Shown here piece by piece: positions 44,928 through 53,558 of a stretch of 64,000 nucleotides of DNA. The first letter of the stretch is position 1; each line of letters begins with the position of its first letter. Location of the stretch: NCBI RefSeq assembly GCF_021654335.1, contig NZ_AP023423.1:2045001-2109000 (forward strand), read 5' to 3'. Both the position numbers and the translations under genes were made by a program. Source of the stretch: Sideroxyarcus emersonii. Lineage in GTDB: Bacteria; Pseudomonadota; Gammaproteobacteria; Burkholderiales; Gallionellaceae. The notes below the pieces were generated by a model that worked only from the letters and a program-made list of their open reading frames with translations, searched no databases and was not told the origin of the DNA.

Positions 44928-45506
44928 ATGGAAGACTATCAGGCAGTGCTGGACTACTGGTTCGGCGACGGCAGCGATGCCGCGCGCCGCCAGCGCGAAC
45001 TCTGGTTCGCCGGCAGTGCGCACGTCGACGCGGAAGTGCACGAGCGCTTCCTGCCGCAGGTGGAACGCGCCGAACGCGGGGAATTCGACCACTGGCGGAA
45101 TACACCCGATTCCTGCCTGGCGTTGATCGTTTTGCTCGACCAGTTCCCGCTGATGATCTTCCGTGGCGAGGCGCGCGGCTACCGGGATGGCGACCTCGCA
45201 CTGCCAGTGGCGCGCCATCTGGTCGAACATGGCTTCGATAAAGGCTATACGCCCAGTCAACGATTATTCGCCTATCTGCCGTTCGAACACAGCGAAGATC
45301 TTGCCGATCAGGAACAGGCGCTGGAACTGTTCGGCAACATCCGCGACCTGCCGGGGATGGCCATGGCCTACGAATACGCCGTCAAGCACTGGGAAGTCGT
45401 CAAGCGCTTCGGCCGCTTCCCTCATCGCAACAAGGCATTCGGCCGCACATCGACACCTCAGGAGATCGAGTTCCTGAAACAACCCGGGGCTCGATTCGGA
45501 GGCTGA
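44928..45506 (+). CDS. DUF924 family protein
   Basis: 192 aa, helical: VLDYWFGDGSDAARRQRELWFAGS, NTPDSCLALIVLLDQFPLMIFRG, GYTPSQRLFAYLPFEHSEDLADQEQALELF and GRFPHRNKAFGRTSTPQEIEFL, the conserved DUF924 (tetratricopeptide-like) pattern. Cellular role is unknown. GGAGGGAGG is a very strong ribosome-binding site. It closes the plus-strand cluster; the accessory block starts after it. Confidence 0.92.
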   Translation: MEDYQAVLDYWFGDGSDAARRQRELWFAGSAHVDAEVHERFLPQVERAERGEFDHWRNTPDSCLALIVLLDQFPLMIFRGEARGYRDGDLALPVARHLVEHGFDKGYTPSQRLFAYLPFEHSEDLADQEQALELFGNIRDLPGMAMAYEYAVKHWEVVKRFGRFPHRNKAFGRTSTPQEIEFLKQPGARFGG

Positions 45507-45651
45507 CAAGCTGCTTATCCAGGATACTCGCCAGGGCGGGATTTTGGCCATAGCGGAAGTTCAGGATGGGGGTGAGCTGCTTCCGCTATCGGTCAGTTGG
45601 AGACATACGCATTTGTCCGTACTATTATGCATATGCGGATAGACAAAACAG

Positions 45652-45752
45652 TGGGGGTTCTAATGTATCAATTGGTTATGAAAATATGTGCGCCTCACTA
45701 TTCTTAATAGTAAGGACCGGCGAATCAGTCTATTAACTGTGGGGGTCTCATG
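45652..45752 (+). promoter_or_regulatory. Two near-identical translation-start-like boxes upstream of the cassette-like genes
   Basis: GTGGGGGTTCTAATG (45652-45666) and GTGGGGGTCTCATG (45739-45752) share a GTGGGGGT block placed before an ATG. The first opens a 14-codon frame ending at 45708; the second begins the 45750 gene. A leader-peptide arrangement or a duplicated translation start is possible; evidence is visual only. Confidence 0.35.
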
Positions 45753-46151
45753 CCTAACGCTTCGCCCATTCGGGTAATCATTGAACTTGCCGAGAGCGGC
45801 CCGGTCTTTCAGCGGCTGACAGAGGCCACACAAAAGACCGTCGGGAATTACACTGCCCATAGACATCAGCCGCATTTTCAAGGTGGTGAAATTCATGGCC
45901 ACTGCGACCTTCCGGGCGGTCGCCAAGTCTCGTGGACTGCAACAGGCCATCGGCTTCATCCCAACAAATTTCCTGCCGACAACAAAATCCCCAATGATGC
46001 AAAAGCTGCCGTAGCCACGGTACTTGGTGTCAGCACAGACCTTCTTGAGTGCTATTCGGCGTTCAGTGAATTCGAAAACCAGGAGGTCTTTGTCGTGCGA
46101 AAGTCATCTCGCACTAAGTCGTTTAAGCAGTTCCTACGGGAGGGCAAGTGA
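45750..46151 (+). CDS. Uncharacterised cassette-type protein
   Basis: 133 aa, no recognised family. The centre is His/Gly-rich (HRHQPHFQGGEIHGHCDLPGG) and followed by GHRLHPNKFPADNKIPNDAKAA; the C-terminus is basic (RKSSRTKSFKQFLREGK). Codon use and GC are lower than in flanking core genes by eye. The stop is 2 bp before an attC-like hairpin, as in single-gene integron cassettes. Function is unknown; a toxin-like or nucleic acid-binding role cannot be excluded. Confidence 0.6.
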   Translation: MPNASPIRVIIELAESGPVFQRLTEATQKTVGNYTAHRHQPHFQGGEIHGHCDLPGGRQVSWTATGHRLHPNKFPADNKIPNDAKAAVATVLGVSTDLLECYSAFSEFENQEVFVVRKSSRTKSFKQFLREGK

Positions 46152-46152
46152 C

Positions 46153-46203
46153 CTCCAACCCGGCAGCAGAAAGCCGCGCAGGCCGGTTACTTCTACGTTA
46201 GGT
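46153..46203. repeat. attC-like recombination site 1
   Basis: Imperfect palindrome directly after the 45750 stop. CTCCAAC (46153-46159) is a near match to an R'' box (RYYYAAC, first base off) and GTTAGGT (46197-46203) is a perfect R' box (GTTRRRY). Between them CCCGGC and GCCGGTTAC arms pair. The ending GCCGGTTAC...ACGTTAGG is typical of betaproteobacterial chromosomal integron attC sites. At 51 bp it is slightly short, and no integrase lies in the window. Confidence 0.55.
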
Positions 46204-46222
46204 CTAACAGGACACCTCACCC

Positions 46223-46894
46223 GTGGCGATTAGCGACAACACAGTCAAGCTCTTGTGGGGCCGCGCGGCAGGCACCTGCTCCAATCCAACTTGCCGCACC
46301 GACCTCACGGTCCTCTTGGAGGATGGCCGCGGCTTTAATGTTGGCGAGATGGCACATGTCATAGCCAGCAGCCCAACTGGTCCACGCGGTGTTGGCACTG
46401 ATGGAAGCGATGAGTATGAGAATTTGGTCTTGCTCTGCCCGACTTGCCACCGCACCGTAGACAAGGCACCTGCGGGGACTTACTCAGTCGCCATGCTCCA
46501 CCAGTGGAAGCAAGATCACGAAAGTAGCGTCCGCTCTAACGGGACAGCGCTAAAGTTTCAGAGCGTGGCGGAGCTGAAGACCTATGTCGCTCGTCTACTC
46601 TACGAGAACAAGACCTTGTGGTCTAACCTTGGGCCGAAGTCCCTAGTCGCTCAGGCCGATCCAGGTTCTAACATGCACGAGGTCTGGGCGCTGCGGAAGC
46701 TAGACACAATCGTTCCGAACAACACCAAGATCATTAACGCAGTCGAAGCTAATATCACGTTATTGAACTCAACTGAAACTGCATCGTTCTTCCAGTTCAA
46801 GATTCACGCGCAAGCCTTTGAGAAGCATCAATACACACGACTGGATTCCTACCCAATGTTTCCCGTAGATTTCGAGAAAGCAATGCTGTCATGA
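46223..46894 (+). CDS. HNH endonuclease-type protein
   Basis: 223 aa, GTG start 19 bp after the attC-like R' box. N-terminal zinc/HNH region: CSNPTC (C-x4-C), GEMAHVIASSPTGPRG with the catalytic His, and NLVLLCPTCHRTVDK supplying the second Cys pair and the Asn/His. The C-terminal ~120 residues are a separate uncharacterised domain. The stop overlaps the next start by 4 bp (ATGA). HNH proteins with variable tails are common nuclease effectors in defence systems; that role here is inference. Confidence 0.82.
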   Translation: MAISDNTVKLLWGRAAGTCSNPTCRTDLTVLLEDGRGFNVGEMAHVIASSPTGPRGVGTDGSDEYENLVLLCPTCHRTVDKAPAGTYSVAMLHQWKQDHESSVRSNGTALKFQSVAELKTYVARLLYENKTLWSNLGPKSLVAQADPGSNMHEVWALRKLDTIVPNNTKIINAVEANITLLNSTETASFFQFKIHAQAFEKHQYTRLDSYPMFPVDFEKAMLS

Positions 46895-47310
46895 GCCAGA
46901 ATGGAAGCAATAGTTGGGACGTAAGCTTTGCCCAGATTTCTTGGCTTGAGAGGCTTTTGCGTACTCACGGAAACTGTGGAACGCTAACTCGGCACGACGA
47001 TCTTGTCTTCGAACTTGACCGAAAACAGCAGAAGGATCACCTCTCGGTTGTCTGTTTGAATGAGTACACGATGGGCCTTACTGCCGTGCAACGCGTGATT
47101 CATGAATTCGGAAAACCTTCAATCATTTATATTGGAGGCGGATGGTGCGGCTATACAGAACAGGCAAAACAGTTCTGTCTTTCGGAAGGTATTGGTCTTT
47201 ATGTCACCAATGAAATGTCAGGAGCGCTGTGGGCCACTGAGTATTGGGCTTATCACCAGCGTGACAAGGATGGCAATCCAATCTATCACCTCAGCAGAGA
47301 ACAGGCTTGA
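46891..47310 (+). CDS. Uncharacterised alpha/beta protein, second gene of cassette
   Basis: 139 aa of unknown family. It has alternating strands and helices: DDLVFELDRKQQKDHLSVVC, GLTAVQRVIHEFG, PSIIYIGGGWCGYTEQAKQF and CLSEGIGLYVTNEMSG. The pattern is loosely like a restriction-endonuclease-type core, with a possible metal site around D36/E41, but no firm motif is seen. It overlaps the HNH gene by 4 bp and the nucleotidyltransferase gene by 41 bp, so all three should be translationally coupled. Confidence 0.6.
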   Translation: MSQNGSNSWDVSFAQISWLERLLRTHGNCGTLTRHDDLVFELDRKQQKDHLSVVCLNEYTMGLTAVQRVIHEFGKPSIIYIGGGWCGYTEQAKQFCLSEGIGLYVTNEMSGALWATEYWAYHQRDKDGNPIYHLSREQA

Positions 47311-47557
47311 GGCCGTATACGGTTTCGGGTCAGCCTTTCGCGGTGAGCCGTTCCGCGACATAGACATCCTTGCTGTAGTTAAGGTCGAACCGACAGTAGC
47401 GCTTGCGGCATTCTACGATCTACGGACTGCGCTTGAAAACGCAACAAGAATCTATGGAGCCCCCGTTCACCTGACTATGCTTACAGAAGTCGAGTTCGCC
47501 TCAAGACCACTCAGATGCATGAATGCGCTTACGCCGCTGTGGAGGAGTCAGACCTAG
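47270..47557 (+). CDS. Minimal nucleotidyltransferase-like protein
   Basis: 95 aa. It contains YGFGSAFRGEPFRDIDILAVV, the GS-x(9)-DxD motif of DNA polymerase beta-like MNT nucleotidyltransferases, then a helix LAAFYDLRTALENATRIYG and VHLTMLTEVEFAS. The start is inferred at the ATG 47270 inside the upstream gene, since the conserved fold begins at residue 10-15. MNT proteins often work with HEPN partners or as AMP/nucleotide-adding toxins or antitoxins. The stop lies just before the second attC-like site. Confidence 0.65.
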   Translation: MAIQSITSAENRLEAVYGFGSAFRGEPFRDIDILAVVKVEPTVALAAFYDLRTALENATRIYGAPVHLTMLTEVEFASRPLRCMNALTPLWRSQT

Positions 47558-47598
47558 CCCCTCCATCAAGGGGATGCCCCTTACATTGAACGTTGGTG
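47552..47598. repeat. attC-like recombination site 2
   Basis: ACCTAGC (47552-47558) stands in for R'', followed by CCCCTCCATCAAGGGGATG and CCCCTTACATTGAAC, ending in GTTGGTG (47592-47598) as a near-R' box (GTTRRRY with the last two bases off). The CCTCCATCAAGGGG arm and ATTGAACGTTGG end are characteristic of integron attC sites. With site 1 it brackets the HNH-unknown-NTase cassette of about 1.4 kb. Confidence 0.5.
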
Positions 47599-47751
47599 TC
47601 TGCTTTGGTCGCCAAAGCTGCCAGAACAATAGATGATGTGCTGTCCGCAATGGCCGAGAAACAGAAATCTCTCAAAGCGTTTTCAATCGAAGAAAAACAA
47701 ATCCCGGGCCGAGCTGAGTGCTGCCAATTCGCATGCGCGAAAATGCTGTAG
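47596..47751 (+). CDS. Possible truncated cassette ORF
   Basis: 51 codons from a GTG inside the attC-like R' box: VSALVAKAARTIDDVLSAMA, then EKQKSLKAFSIEEKQIPG and a Cys-containing end (CCQFACAKML). No family recognised. Starting right at the recombination site is what a next gene cassette would do, but length and support are poor. Confidence 0.3.
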   Translation: MSALVAKAARTIDDVLSAMAEKQKSLKAFSIEEKQIPGRAECCQFACAKML

Positions 47752-47796
47752 AGTTCGTCATACCACTCCCAGCCATTCTGGCAAATATAGGCGGAT

Positions 47797-48387
47797 ATGA
47801 AACAAACAATAGAACCGTGTCGTTGCCATTGGGTCGATCTGGGCAAGCCCGATTACGTCGAATATCACGACAAGGAATGGGGCGTGCCGGTGCACGACGA
47901 CCGGCTCCTGTTCGAGTTCCTGACACTGGAAGCGGCCCAGGCGGGGCTAAGCTGGTACACCGTACTGCGCAAACGGGAGAACTATCGCGCCGTGTTCGAC
48001 GGCTTCGATCCGCACAAGGTCGCAAGGTACGACGAGCGTAAGGTCGAAAGCCTTTTGGGAGACGCCGGGATCATCCGCAACCGCGCCAAGATCCTGGCTG
48101 CGATCAACAACGCACAGCGTTTCCTGGAGGTGCAGCAGGAATTCGGCAGCTTCGATGCCTACATCTGGCAGTTCGTCGGTGGCAAACCCATCGTGAACAG
48201 GATACTCACGCCAGCAGACTACCGGGCGACCAGTCCGGAATCCGATGCCCTGAGCAAGGACCTCCTCCGGCGCGGCTTCAAATTCGTGGGCTCCACCATT
48301 TGCTACGCGCACATGCAGGCTACGGGCATGGTGAACGACCACGCAATGGATTGTTTCCGCAGGGCGGAGATCATCGCCCTCTCCTAG
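47797..48387 (+). CDS. tag: DNA-3-methyladenine glycosylase I
   Basis: 196 aa helix-hairpin-helix glycosylase Tag. N-terminal zinc ligands include C8/H11 (EPCRCHW), and the core shows [38 protein letters not shown] with the pocket Glu. The C-terminal zinc His/Cys lie in [21 protein letters not shown]. It removes 3-methyladenine from DNA. It immediately follows the cassette-like block. Confidence 0.95.
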   Translation: MKQTIEPCRCHWVDLGKPDYVEYHDKEWGVPVHDDRLLFEFLTLEAAQAGLSWYTVLRKRENYRAVFDGFDPHKVARYDERKVESLLGDAGIIRNRAKILAAINNAQRFLEVQQEFGSFDAYIWQFVGGKPIVNRILTPADYRATSPESDALSKDLLRRGFKFVGSTICYAHMQATGMVNDHAMDCFRRAEIIALS

Positions 48388-48424
48388 CCATCCCAGGCAG
48401 CTTGTCCTAAAGCCCCTGAGATTA

Positions 48425-48616
48425 ATGCCGATATCCGAGACTATAGGCGGCCGACCATCGTCGATGACCAACCTGCTGGCACTCAATGCGGCGATTGAAG
48501 CCGCGCGCGCCGGCGAACAGGGGCGGGAGTTCGCGGCGGTGGCGGACGAAGTCAGGAAACTGTCGGAACAGGCGGCACAGGACCTGAACGATACCACGAC
48601 GAGATTCGTGGTCTGA
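48425..48616 (+). pseudogene. Fragment of a methyl-accepting chemotaxis protein
   Basis: From about 48464 the frame reads [16 protein letters not shown] then [19 protein letters not shown], the absolutely conserved signalling hairpin tip of MCPs, but without the rest of the receptor. The first 13 residues are unrelated and the end ([11 protein letters not shown]) departs from MCP sequence. It is a decayed remnant, not a functional receptor, and no other chemotaxis gene lies nearby. Confidence 0.82.
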
Positions 48617-48654
48617 TACCCGCCCCGCCGGTCCGGCGCGGCGGAACGGCCGCT

Positions 48655-49047
48655 TCACTGTTCGATCACGCCATCCACATAGAACCAGCGCCCGTCCTCG
48701 CGCACGAAGTTGCTCGTTTCATGCAGCCGGTGCGCACGGCCGCCGACCTTGTAGCGCGCAACGAACTCGACGATGGCATGGTCGGCATCCTGCTGTTCGC
48801 AATGTTTTATTTCCAGGCCTAGCCACTTGGCCGGCACCTCCTCTGCCAGACCCAGCGATGCGGGACGCGTGGAGGGATGCCAGGTAGCCAACAGGTAGTC
48901 TTCGCGCAACAGGGTATAGGCGGTGTAGCGCGAACGCATCAGCGCCTCTGCGCTTGGCGCGGCCGCACCCTGTTCAATGCACGGAGCACAGCAGTCGGCA
49001 TAGGCCCTGCCTTTGCCGCACGGACAGGCCGGGATCAGTTTTGCCAC
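48655..49047 (-). CDS. YchJ-family protein (SEC-C motif, UPF0225)
   Basis: 130 aa. An N-terminal SEC-C zinc motif (CPCGKGRAYADCC) leads to an NTF2-like domain (APSAEALMRSRYTAYTLLREDYLLATWH, WLGLEIKHCEQQDADHAIVEFVARYK, HETSNFVREDGRWFYVDG). Function unknown; probably binds proteins or ribosome-associated partners. The start is GTG at 49047, with GGAAGAGG upstream; it overlaps the srkA 3' end. Confidence 0.88.
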   Translation of the reverse strand: MAKLIPACPCGKGRAYADCCAPCIEQGAAAPSAEALMRSRYTAYTLLREDYLLATWHPSTRPASLGLAEEVPAKWLGLEIKHCEQQDADHAIVEFVARYKVGGRAHRLHETSNFVREDGRWFYVDGVIEQ

Positions 49048-50027
49048 AGCGGCGCCTCTTCCATCAACGCGATCTGTTCGCGCAATTCGAGGATCCGATC
49101 CTGCCAGTAACGCTGGGTGTTGAACCACGGAAACGCCTGCTTGAATGCGGCATCTTCCCAGCGTCTGGCCAGCCATGCCGAGTAATGGATGAGGCGCAGG
49201 GTACGCAGTCCCTCGATCAGGTGCAGCTCGCGCGCATCGAATTCGCAGAAATCCTCATAGCCGGCAAGGATGTCCCCCATCTGCCGCACGCGATCCTCGC
49301 GCTCGCCGGAAAGCAGCATCCACAGGTCCTGCACTGCCGGCCCCATGCGGCTGTCGTCGAAATCGACGAAATGCGGCCCTTCCTTCGTCCACAGCACATT
49401 GCCGGCATGGCAGTCGCCGTGCAAGCGCAGCTGTTTCACCATTCCCGCACGGTCGAAACAGTGGTGCACGCCATCCAGCGCCTGTTGCGCCACGCTGCGA
49501 TAAGCTGCATCGATGTCTGCGGGAATGAATCCGTTCGCCAGCAGATAGTCGCGCGGCTCCTCGCCGAAAGTGTCGAGGTTCAACGCCGGACGATGCTGGT
49601 AATCCCTGAGCGCACCGACGGAATGAATGCGGCCAAGGAAGCGGCCCAGCCATTCCAGCGTGTCGCGATCTTCCAGTTCGGGAGCACGGCCGCCGTGCCT
49701 GGCGAAGACCGAAAAACGGAAGCCATCGAAATGGTGCAAGGTCCTGCCATCGACCGCCAGGGCAGGCACGACCGGTATCTCCTGCTCGACCAGTTCTTGC
49801 ACAAAGGCGTGCTCTTCCAGGATGGCCTGATCGGTCCAGCGCGCTGGACGATAGAACTTGGCGATCAGCGGAACATCGTCTTCGATACCGATCTGGTACA
49901 CGCGGTTCTCGTAGCTGTTGAGCGCAAGCATGCGTCCGTCGCAACGCAGGCCGATGCTCTCCAGCGCGTTGAGGACGCAGTCGGGGGTAAGGGCGGCGAA
50001 TGAAAAATTGTCGGTGGTGGTATCCAT
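49035..50027 (-). CDS. srkA: Stress response serine/threonine kinase SrkA (YihE/RdoA)
   Basis: 330 aa choline-kinase-like fold: SYENRVYQIGIEDDVPLIAKFYRP, with catalytic LRLHGDCHAGNVLW (the D of the loop) and VDFDDSRMGPAVQDLW (DFD metal motif). SrkA phosphorylates Ser/Thr on target proteins and protects against programmed cell death under stress. It overlaps the ychJ start by 13 bp, and a REP-like palindrome lies just upstream of its start. Confidence 0.93.
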   Translation of the reverse strand: MDTTTDNFSFAALTPDCVLNALESIGLRCDGRMLALNSYENRVYQIGIEDDVPLIAKFYRPARWTDQAILEEHAFVQELVEQEIPVVPALAVDGRTLHHFDGFRFSVFARHGGRAPELEDRDTLEWLGRFLGRIHSVGALRDYQHRPALNLDTFGEEPRDYLLANGFIPADIDAAYRSVAQQALDGVHHCFDRAGMVKQLRLHGDCHAGNVLWTKEGPHFVDFDDSRMGPAVQDLWMLLSGEREDRVRQMGDILAGYEDFCEFDARELHLIEGLRTLRLIHYSAWLARRWEDAAFKQAFPWFNTQRYWQDRILELREQIALMEEAPLWQN

Positions 50028-50040
50028 GTCGGCACTATAA

Positions 50041-50064
50041 CGTCATTCCGGCGCAGGCCGGAAT
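50041..50064. repeat. REP-like palindrome (CGTCATTCCGGC family)
   Basis: CGTCATTCCGGC, loop GCAG, GCCGGAAT: an 8-bp perfect stem (50045-50052 with 50057-50064). It is a common dispersed repeat in proteobacteria; another related copy is at 12501. Confidence 0.6.
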
Positions 50065-50136
50065 CCTGCCATCAATAAAGCCTGCGAGGCAGGACAAGAC
50101 CAACTGCAATTGATAACTGCGCCGGCGTGACGGATC

Positions 50137-50709
50137 CTATTTCTTGTGCCGCTGCACTTCGGCCAGCCCCAAGGCATCCCAGCCTTCGTGGCCGAGCTTG
50201 CGCATGGTCTCGATGTTCTTCTCGAAGATCATCTCGGCCGCCGGGAAGGCAGCGACAGCTTCGTCAATGCTGACTTCGCGGATCAGGTGCAGCGTCGGGT
50301 ACGGCGAGCGGTTGGTGTAATTGCTGATGTCGTCCGGTTCGGTATCGGCGAACTGGTATTGCGGGTGCATGCTGGCCACTTGCAGCTCGCCCGCCAGGTC
50401 GACTTCTTCCAGCGCCGCATCCACCACTTCGAGGAAATCGTTGTAATCGAGGAAATCAGTCAGCACGTGCGGATGGATCAGCAGCGTGGTATCGATCTTT
50501 TCGCGGGCAGTTTCAGCCAGCAACTCCAGCTCCTTCAACACGTCGCTCAGCAACTCTTCCGGCGTTTGCGCAGCGCTCACCACGAAGCGTATCTGGTTCC
50601 TGACATGCACGCCCTTGGCGAACGGGCACAGGTTGAGGCCGATCACGGCGCGCTCAAGCCACAGCTGGGTGGCAGCGATGGCTTCTTCGTTGCTGACAAC
50701 GGCGCTCAT
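50137..50709 (-). CDS. DUF1415 family protein
   Basis: 190 aa: [85 protein letters not shown]. This is the DUF1415 pattern with conserved C, H and D/E residues that could bind metal. Function is unknown. The start overlaps the rhlE stop by 4 bp. Confidence 0.9.
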   Translation of the reverse strand: MSAVVSNEEAIAATQLWLERAVIGLNLCPFAKGVHVRNQIRFVVSAAQTPEELLSDVLKELELLAETAREKIDTTLLIHPHVLTDFLDYNDFLEVVDAALEEVDLAGELQVASMHPQYQFADTEPDDISNYTNRSPYPTLHLIREVSIDEAVAAFPAAEMIFEKNIETMRKLGHEGWDALGLAEVQRHKK

Positions 50710-52055
50710 CGGCCGCGCCCGCCGGAGCGATGCTGTGCGGAGGACGGCGCGCCGCCACGACCGGCAGAGAATCCGCCCGCCGGTTTGCCGCCGCCCGTGC
50801 GCGGTGTGCCACCGGTGCGGGGCTGTCCGCCAGCGCTGCGCGGCGCGGATTGTCCGCGACCTTGCCCGCGTCCACCCTGACCGCGATTCTGGCCGTTGAT
50901 GATCGGCTCGGCCTTGATGGTCGGATCGACATCGAAGCCCGGCACGTTCACCACCGGGATCTCTCGCTTGATCAAGCGCTCGATGTCATGCAGCAATTTC
51001 TTCTCGTCGATGCATACCAGCGAGCTCGCCTCGCCGTTACTGCCGGCACGGCCGGTACGTCCGATGCGGTGCACGTAGTCTTCCGGCACGTTGGGCAATT
51101 CGAAGTTGACCACATGCGGCAGTTCGCTGATGTCGATGCCGCGCGCGGCGATGTCGGTGGCCACCAGCACCTGCAGCTTGGCGGTCTTGAACTCGGCCAG
51201 TGCCCGCGTACGCGCGGCCTGGCTCTTGTTGCCATGGATCGCCATCGCCGGGATGCCGCTCTTGTCGAGCTGCTCGGCCAGCCGGTTTGCACCGTGCTTG
51301 GTACGGGTGAACACCAGCACCTGGAACCAGTTGTGCTCCTTGATGAGATGCGTCAACAGTTCGCGCTTGCGTTCACGGTCGACCGGATACACGCGCTGTT
51401 CGATCAATTCGTTCGCCGCATTGCGTCGCGCCACTTCAATCAGCGCCGGGTTGTTCAGCAGGCCATCGGCCAGCAGCTTGATCTCGTCGGAGAAGGTGGC
51501 GGAGAACAGCAGGTTCTGGCGTTGCTTCGGCAACACTGCCAGCACGCGCTTGATGTCGCGGATGAAGCCCATGTCCAGCATGCGGTCGGCCTCGTCCAGC
51601 ACCAGGATCTCGACATGCGACAGGTCCACGGTTTTTTGCTGCAGGTGGTCGAGCAGGCGCCCGGGTGTCGCCACCAGGATGTCGACACGGCCATGCAGCT
51701 GCTTGATCTGCGGATTGATGTTGACGCCGCCGAACATCATCATGGATTTGAGCGGCAGATATTTGCCGTATTCGCGCACACTCTCTTCCACCTGTGCGGC
51801 GAGCTCGCGTGTCGGCGTAAGTACCAACGCGCGGATGTGCGCCTTGCCGGCAACCGGCTTGGACATGAGGCGTTGCAGCAACGGCAGTGTGAATCCGGCG
51901 GTCTTGCCGGTACCGGTCTGCGCGCCGCCCATCAGGTCGCCGCCTTGCAAAATGACGGGGATGGCCTGTGCCTGGATGGGCGTGGGCTCGGTATAGCCGC
52001 GCTCGGAAACGGCGCGGACGATTTCTTCGGACAGGCCGAGGGATGCAAATGACAT
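50706..52055 (-). CDS. rhlE: DEAD-box RNA helicase RhlE
   Basis: 449 aa. Q motif [14 protein letters not shown], Walker [23 protein letters not shown] ([14 protein letters not shown]), SAT, then [10 protein letters not shown]. The C-terminus is Arg/Gly-rich ([20 protein letters not shown]), aiding RNA binding. It remodels ribosome intermediates or mRNA. The ATG at 52055 ([11 protein letters not shown]) matches RhlE. Confidence 0.94.
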   Translation of the reverse strand: MSFASLGLSEEIVRAVSERGYTEPTPIQAQAIPVILQGGDLMGGAQTGTGKTAGFTLPLLQRLMSKPVAGKAHIRALVLTPTRELAAQVEESVREYGKYLPLKSMMMFGGVNINPQIKQLHGRVDILVATPGRLLDHLQQKTVDLSHVEILVLDEADRMLDMGFIRDIKRVLAVLPKQRQNLLFSATFSDEIKLLADGLLNNPALIEVARRNAANELIEQRVYPVDRERKRELLTHLIKEHNWFQVLVFTRTKHGANRLAEQLDKSGIPAMAIHGNKSQAARTRALAEFKTAKLQVLVATDIAARGIDISELPHVVNFELPNVPEDYVHRIGRTGRAGSNGEASSLVCIDEKKLLHDIERLIKREIPVVNVPGFDVDPTIKAEPIINGQNRGQGGRGQGRGQSAPRSAGGQPRTGGTPRTGGGKPAGGFSAGRGGAPSSAQHRSGGRGR

Positions 52056-52223
52056 ATATTTTTCTTTCTTGGTACAAACGGCCTGTCGCCCTGAATGAGC
52101 GCCAGTCTGAGGCAGAATGAGGTGAGTGCTGCGAACCGGAATCGGCGGCAATAACTAGACTGAAACGATATTGCGGCGCGCATTGTAACAGACATCCAGC
52201 GCGCATGTTCTTTACATCATGCG

Positions 52224-53546
52224 TTACCGCAATCCCAGCAACTCGCTTTCTATTTCGGCAAACAGCGGACGAGCCTGGCTGTTTGCCATGGCGCATCGGG
52301 ACTGCAGATCGACGAGTGCTGGAAGTTTTCCGTGCGGATCGGCTTCCGCACTGCATCGCTCAAGCAATTCTTCCAGCAGGCAGGAGAATGCGCGCACCTC
52401 GATGCGCTGCAATGCTTCGGCTCGCTGCCGGTCTTCCGGCGCGATGAACGATGCCGCCCCGAAATCGCCCAGCAAGGTCTCGCCTTCCCGGGTGCAAAGT
52501 ATGTTGTGCGCATACAGGTCGCCATGCATGATGTCCTGCGCATGCAGGTGTCTCGCCGCCAAGGCGATACCGAGGGCGATGCGAATGGCCGTGTTCACGC
52601 TGAATGCGGCGTCATCGGCATAGATGTCGCGCGTGCAGGAATCGAGGCTGGGCGGGCCGGCAAGATTCCCGAAGCCATCGGTCACCAGCGACATCACCAG
52701 CCCGTCATTGGCCGCCGGGTGATCGACGATCCTGCCGTGCACCGCAATCAGATTCGGGTGCTCGCCGGCACGGATGCAAGCCGCCATTTCGCTGTGCGGC
52801 AGTCCATCGCTGGTGACGGCTCCCTTGAACAGTTTCACCGCCACATCGCGCCGGCTTGCGTTGCGCTGCCAGACCGCGCGGTGAATCACGCCGGATGCGC
52901 CCTCCCCCAGCTTGCGCTGCAGCTGCAACTCGCCCCAGCCGATACCGGCGACATTCATGTGCAGCAACGCCGCAGTCTCATGGTTTTCGCAGAACGGATT
53001 GCCCGCATAGGCCAGCCAGGAAAGCCGCGGCAGTTCGAACAGCCAAGCCGGCAGCTCAGTCAATCGATTGGCGGCGATGCGTAGCAGCTCCAGCCTGGTG
53101 CAGGCTGCCAGCGTGGCAGGCAAAGAGTGCAGTCGGTTGCCCGCCAGCATGAGTTTCTGCAGCTGCGTGCATCGTCCCAGTTCGGACGGCAGTTCGGCGA
53201 TCTGGTTGTCGGTGAGGATCAGCCAGCGCAGCGCCGGTGGCAGTGCAACGGTAGGCACGCTGCGAATCTGGTTGGCCTTGAAACCCACCATGCCGAGTTG
53301 CGGACACTGCCCCAGCACTGCGGGCAGTTCGGTGAACCGGTTATTGGAGCAGAACAGGATGCGCAGTTTGCGCAAGCGGGGCAGATCGTCGGGCAACGAT
53401 GACAGCGCATTGCCCGACAGGTCGAGGATTTCCAGCGTATCGGCGAGATCGAAAATCTCGCGCGGAAATTCCTGCAAGCCGCACGACAGGGTGAGCCGCG
53501 CGCTTCCCGCCAGTTTCCCGGCGCGCAACTGTTCCAGCACGTTCAA
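52224..53546 (-). CDS. Leucine-rich repeat protein kinase
   Basis: 440 aa chimera. Residues about 35-190 are LRRs with LxxLxLxxN spacing (LEILDLSGNALSSLPDDLP; LRWLILTDNQIAELPSELG; LELLRIAANRLTELPAWLF). From about 205 there is an atypical Ser/Thr kinase: Gly-loop LGEGASGVIHRAVW, VAVKLFKG lysine, catalytic MHGDLYAHNIL (HGD for HRD) and GDFGAASF. No signal peptide or TM was seen, so it is cytoplasmic. Similar LRR kinases occur in a few proteobacteria; the substrate is unknown. Confidence 0.9.
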   Translation of the reverse strand: MNVLEQLRAGKLAGSARLTLSCGLQEFPREIFDLADTLEILDLSGNALSSLPDDLPRLRKLRILFCSNNRFTELPAVLGQCPQLGMVGFKANQIRSVPTVALPPALRWLILTDNQIAELPSELGRCTQLQKLMLAGNRLHSLPATLAACTRLELLRIAANRLTELPAWLFELPRLSWLAYAGNPFCENHETAALLHMNVAGIGWGELQLQRKLGEGASGVIHRAVWQRNASRRDVAVKLFKGAVTSDGLPHSEMAACIRAGEHPNLIAVHGRIVDHPAANDGLVMSLVTDGFGNLAGPPSLDSCTRDIYADDAAFSVNTAIRIALGIALAARHLHAQDIMHGDLYAHNILCTREGETLLGDFGAASFIAPEDRQRAEALQRIEVRAFSCLLEELLERCSAEADPHGKLPALVDLQSRCAMANSQARPLFAEIESELLGLR

Positions 53547-53558
53547 CCGCAGGACTGC

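Noticed and set aside
45752..45770. GCCTAACGCTTCG at the 45750 start as a third attC site
   Set aside because: It matches an R'' box, but no pairing arm or R' box follows within a normal distance; it lies inside coding sequence.
47102..47269. N-terminal extension of the nucleotidyltransferase frame
   Set aside because: The upstream residues show no link to the NTase fold and lie inside the previous gene in another frame; the ATG at 47270 was used.
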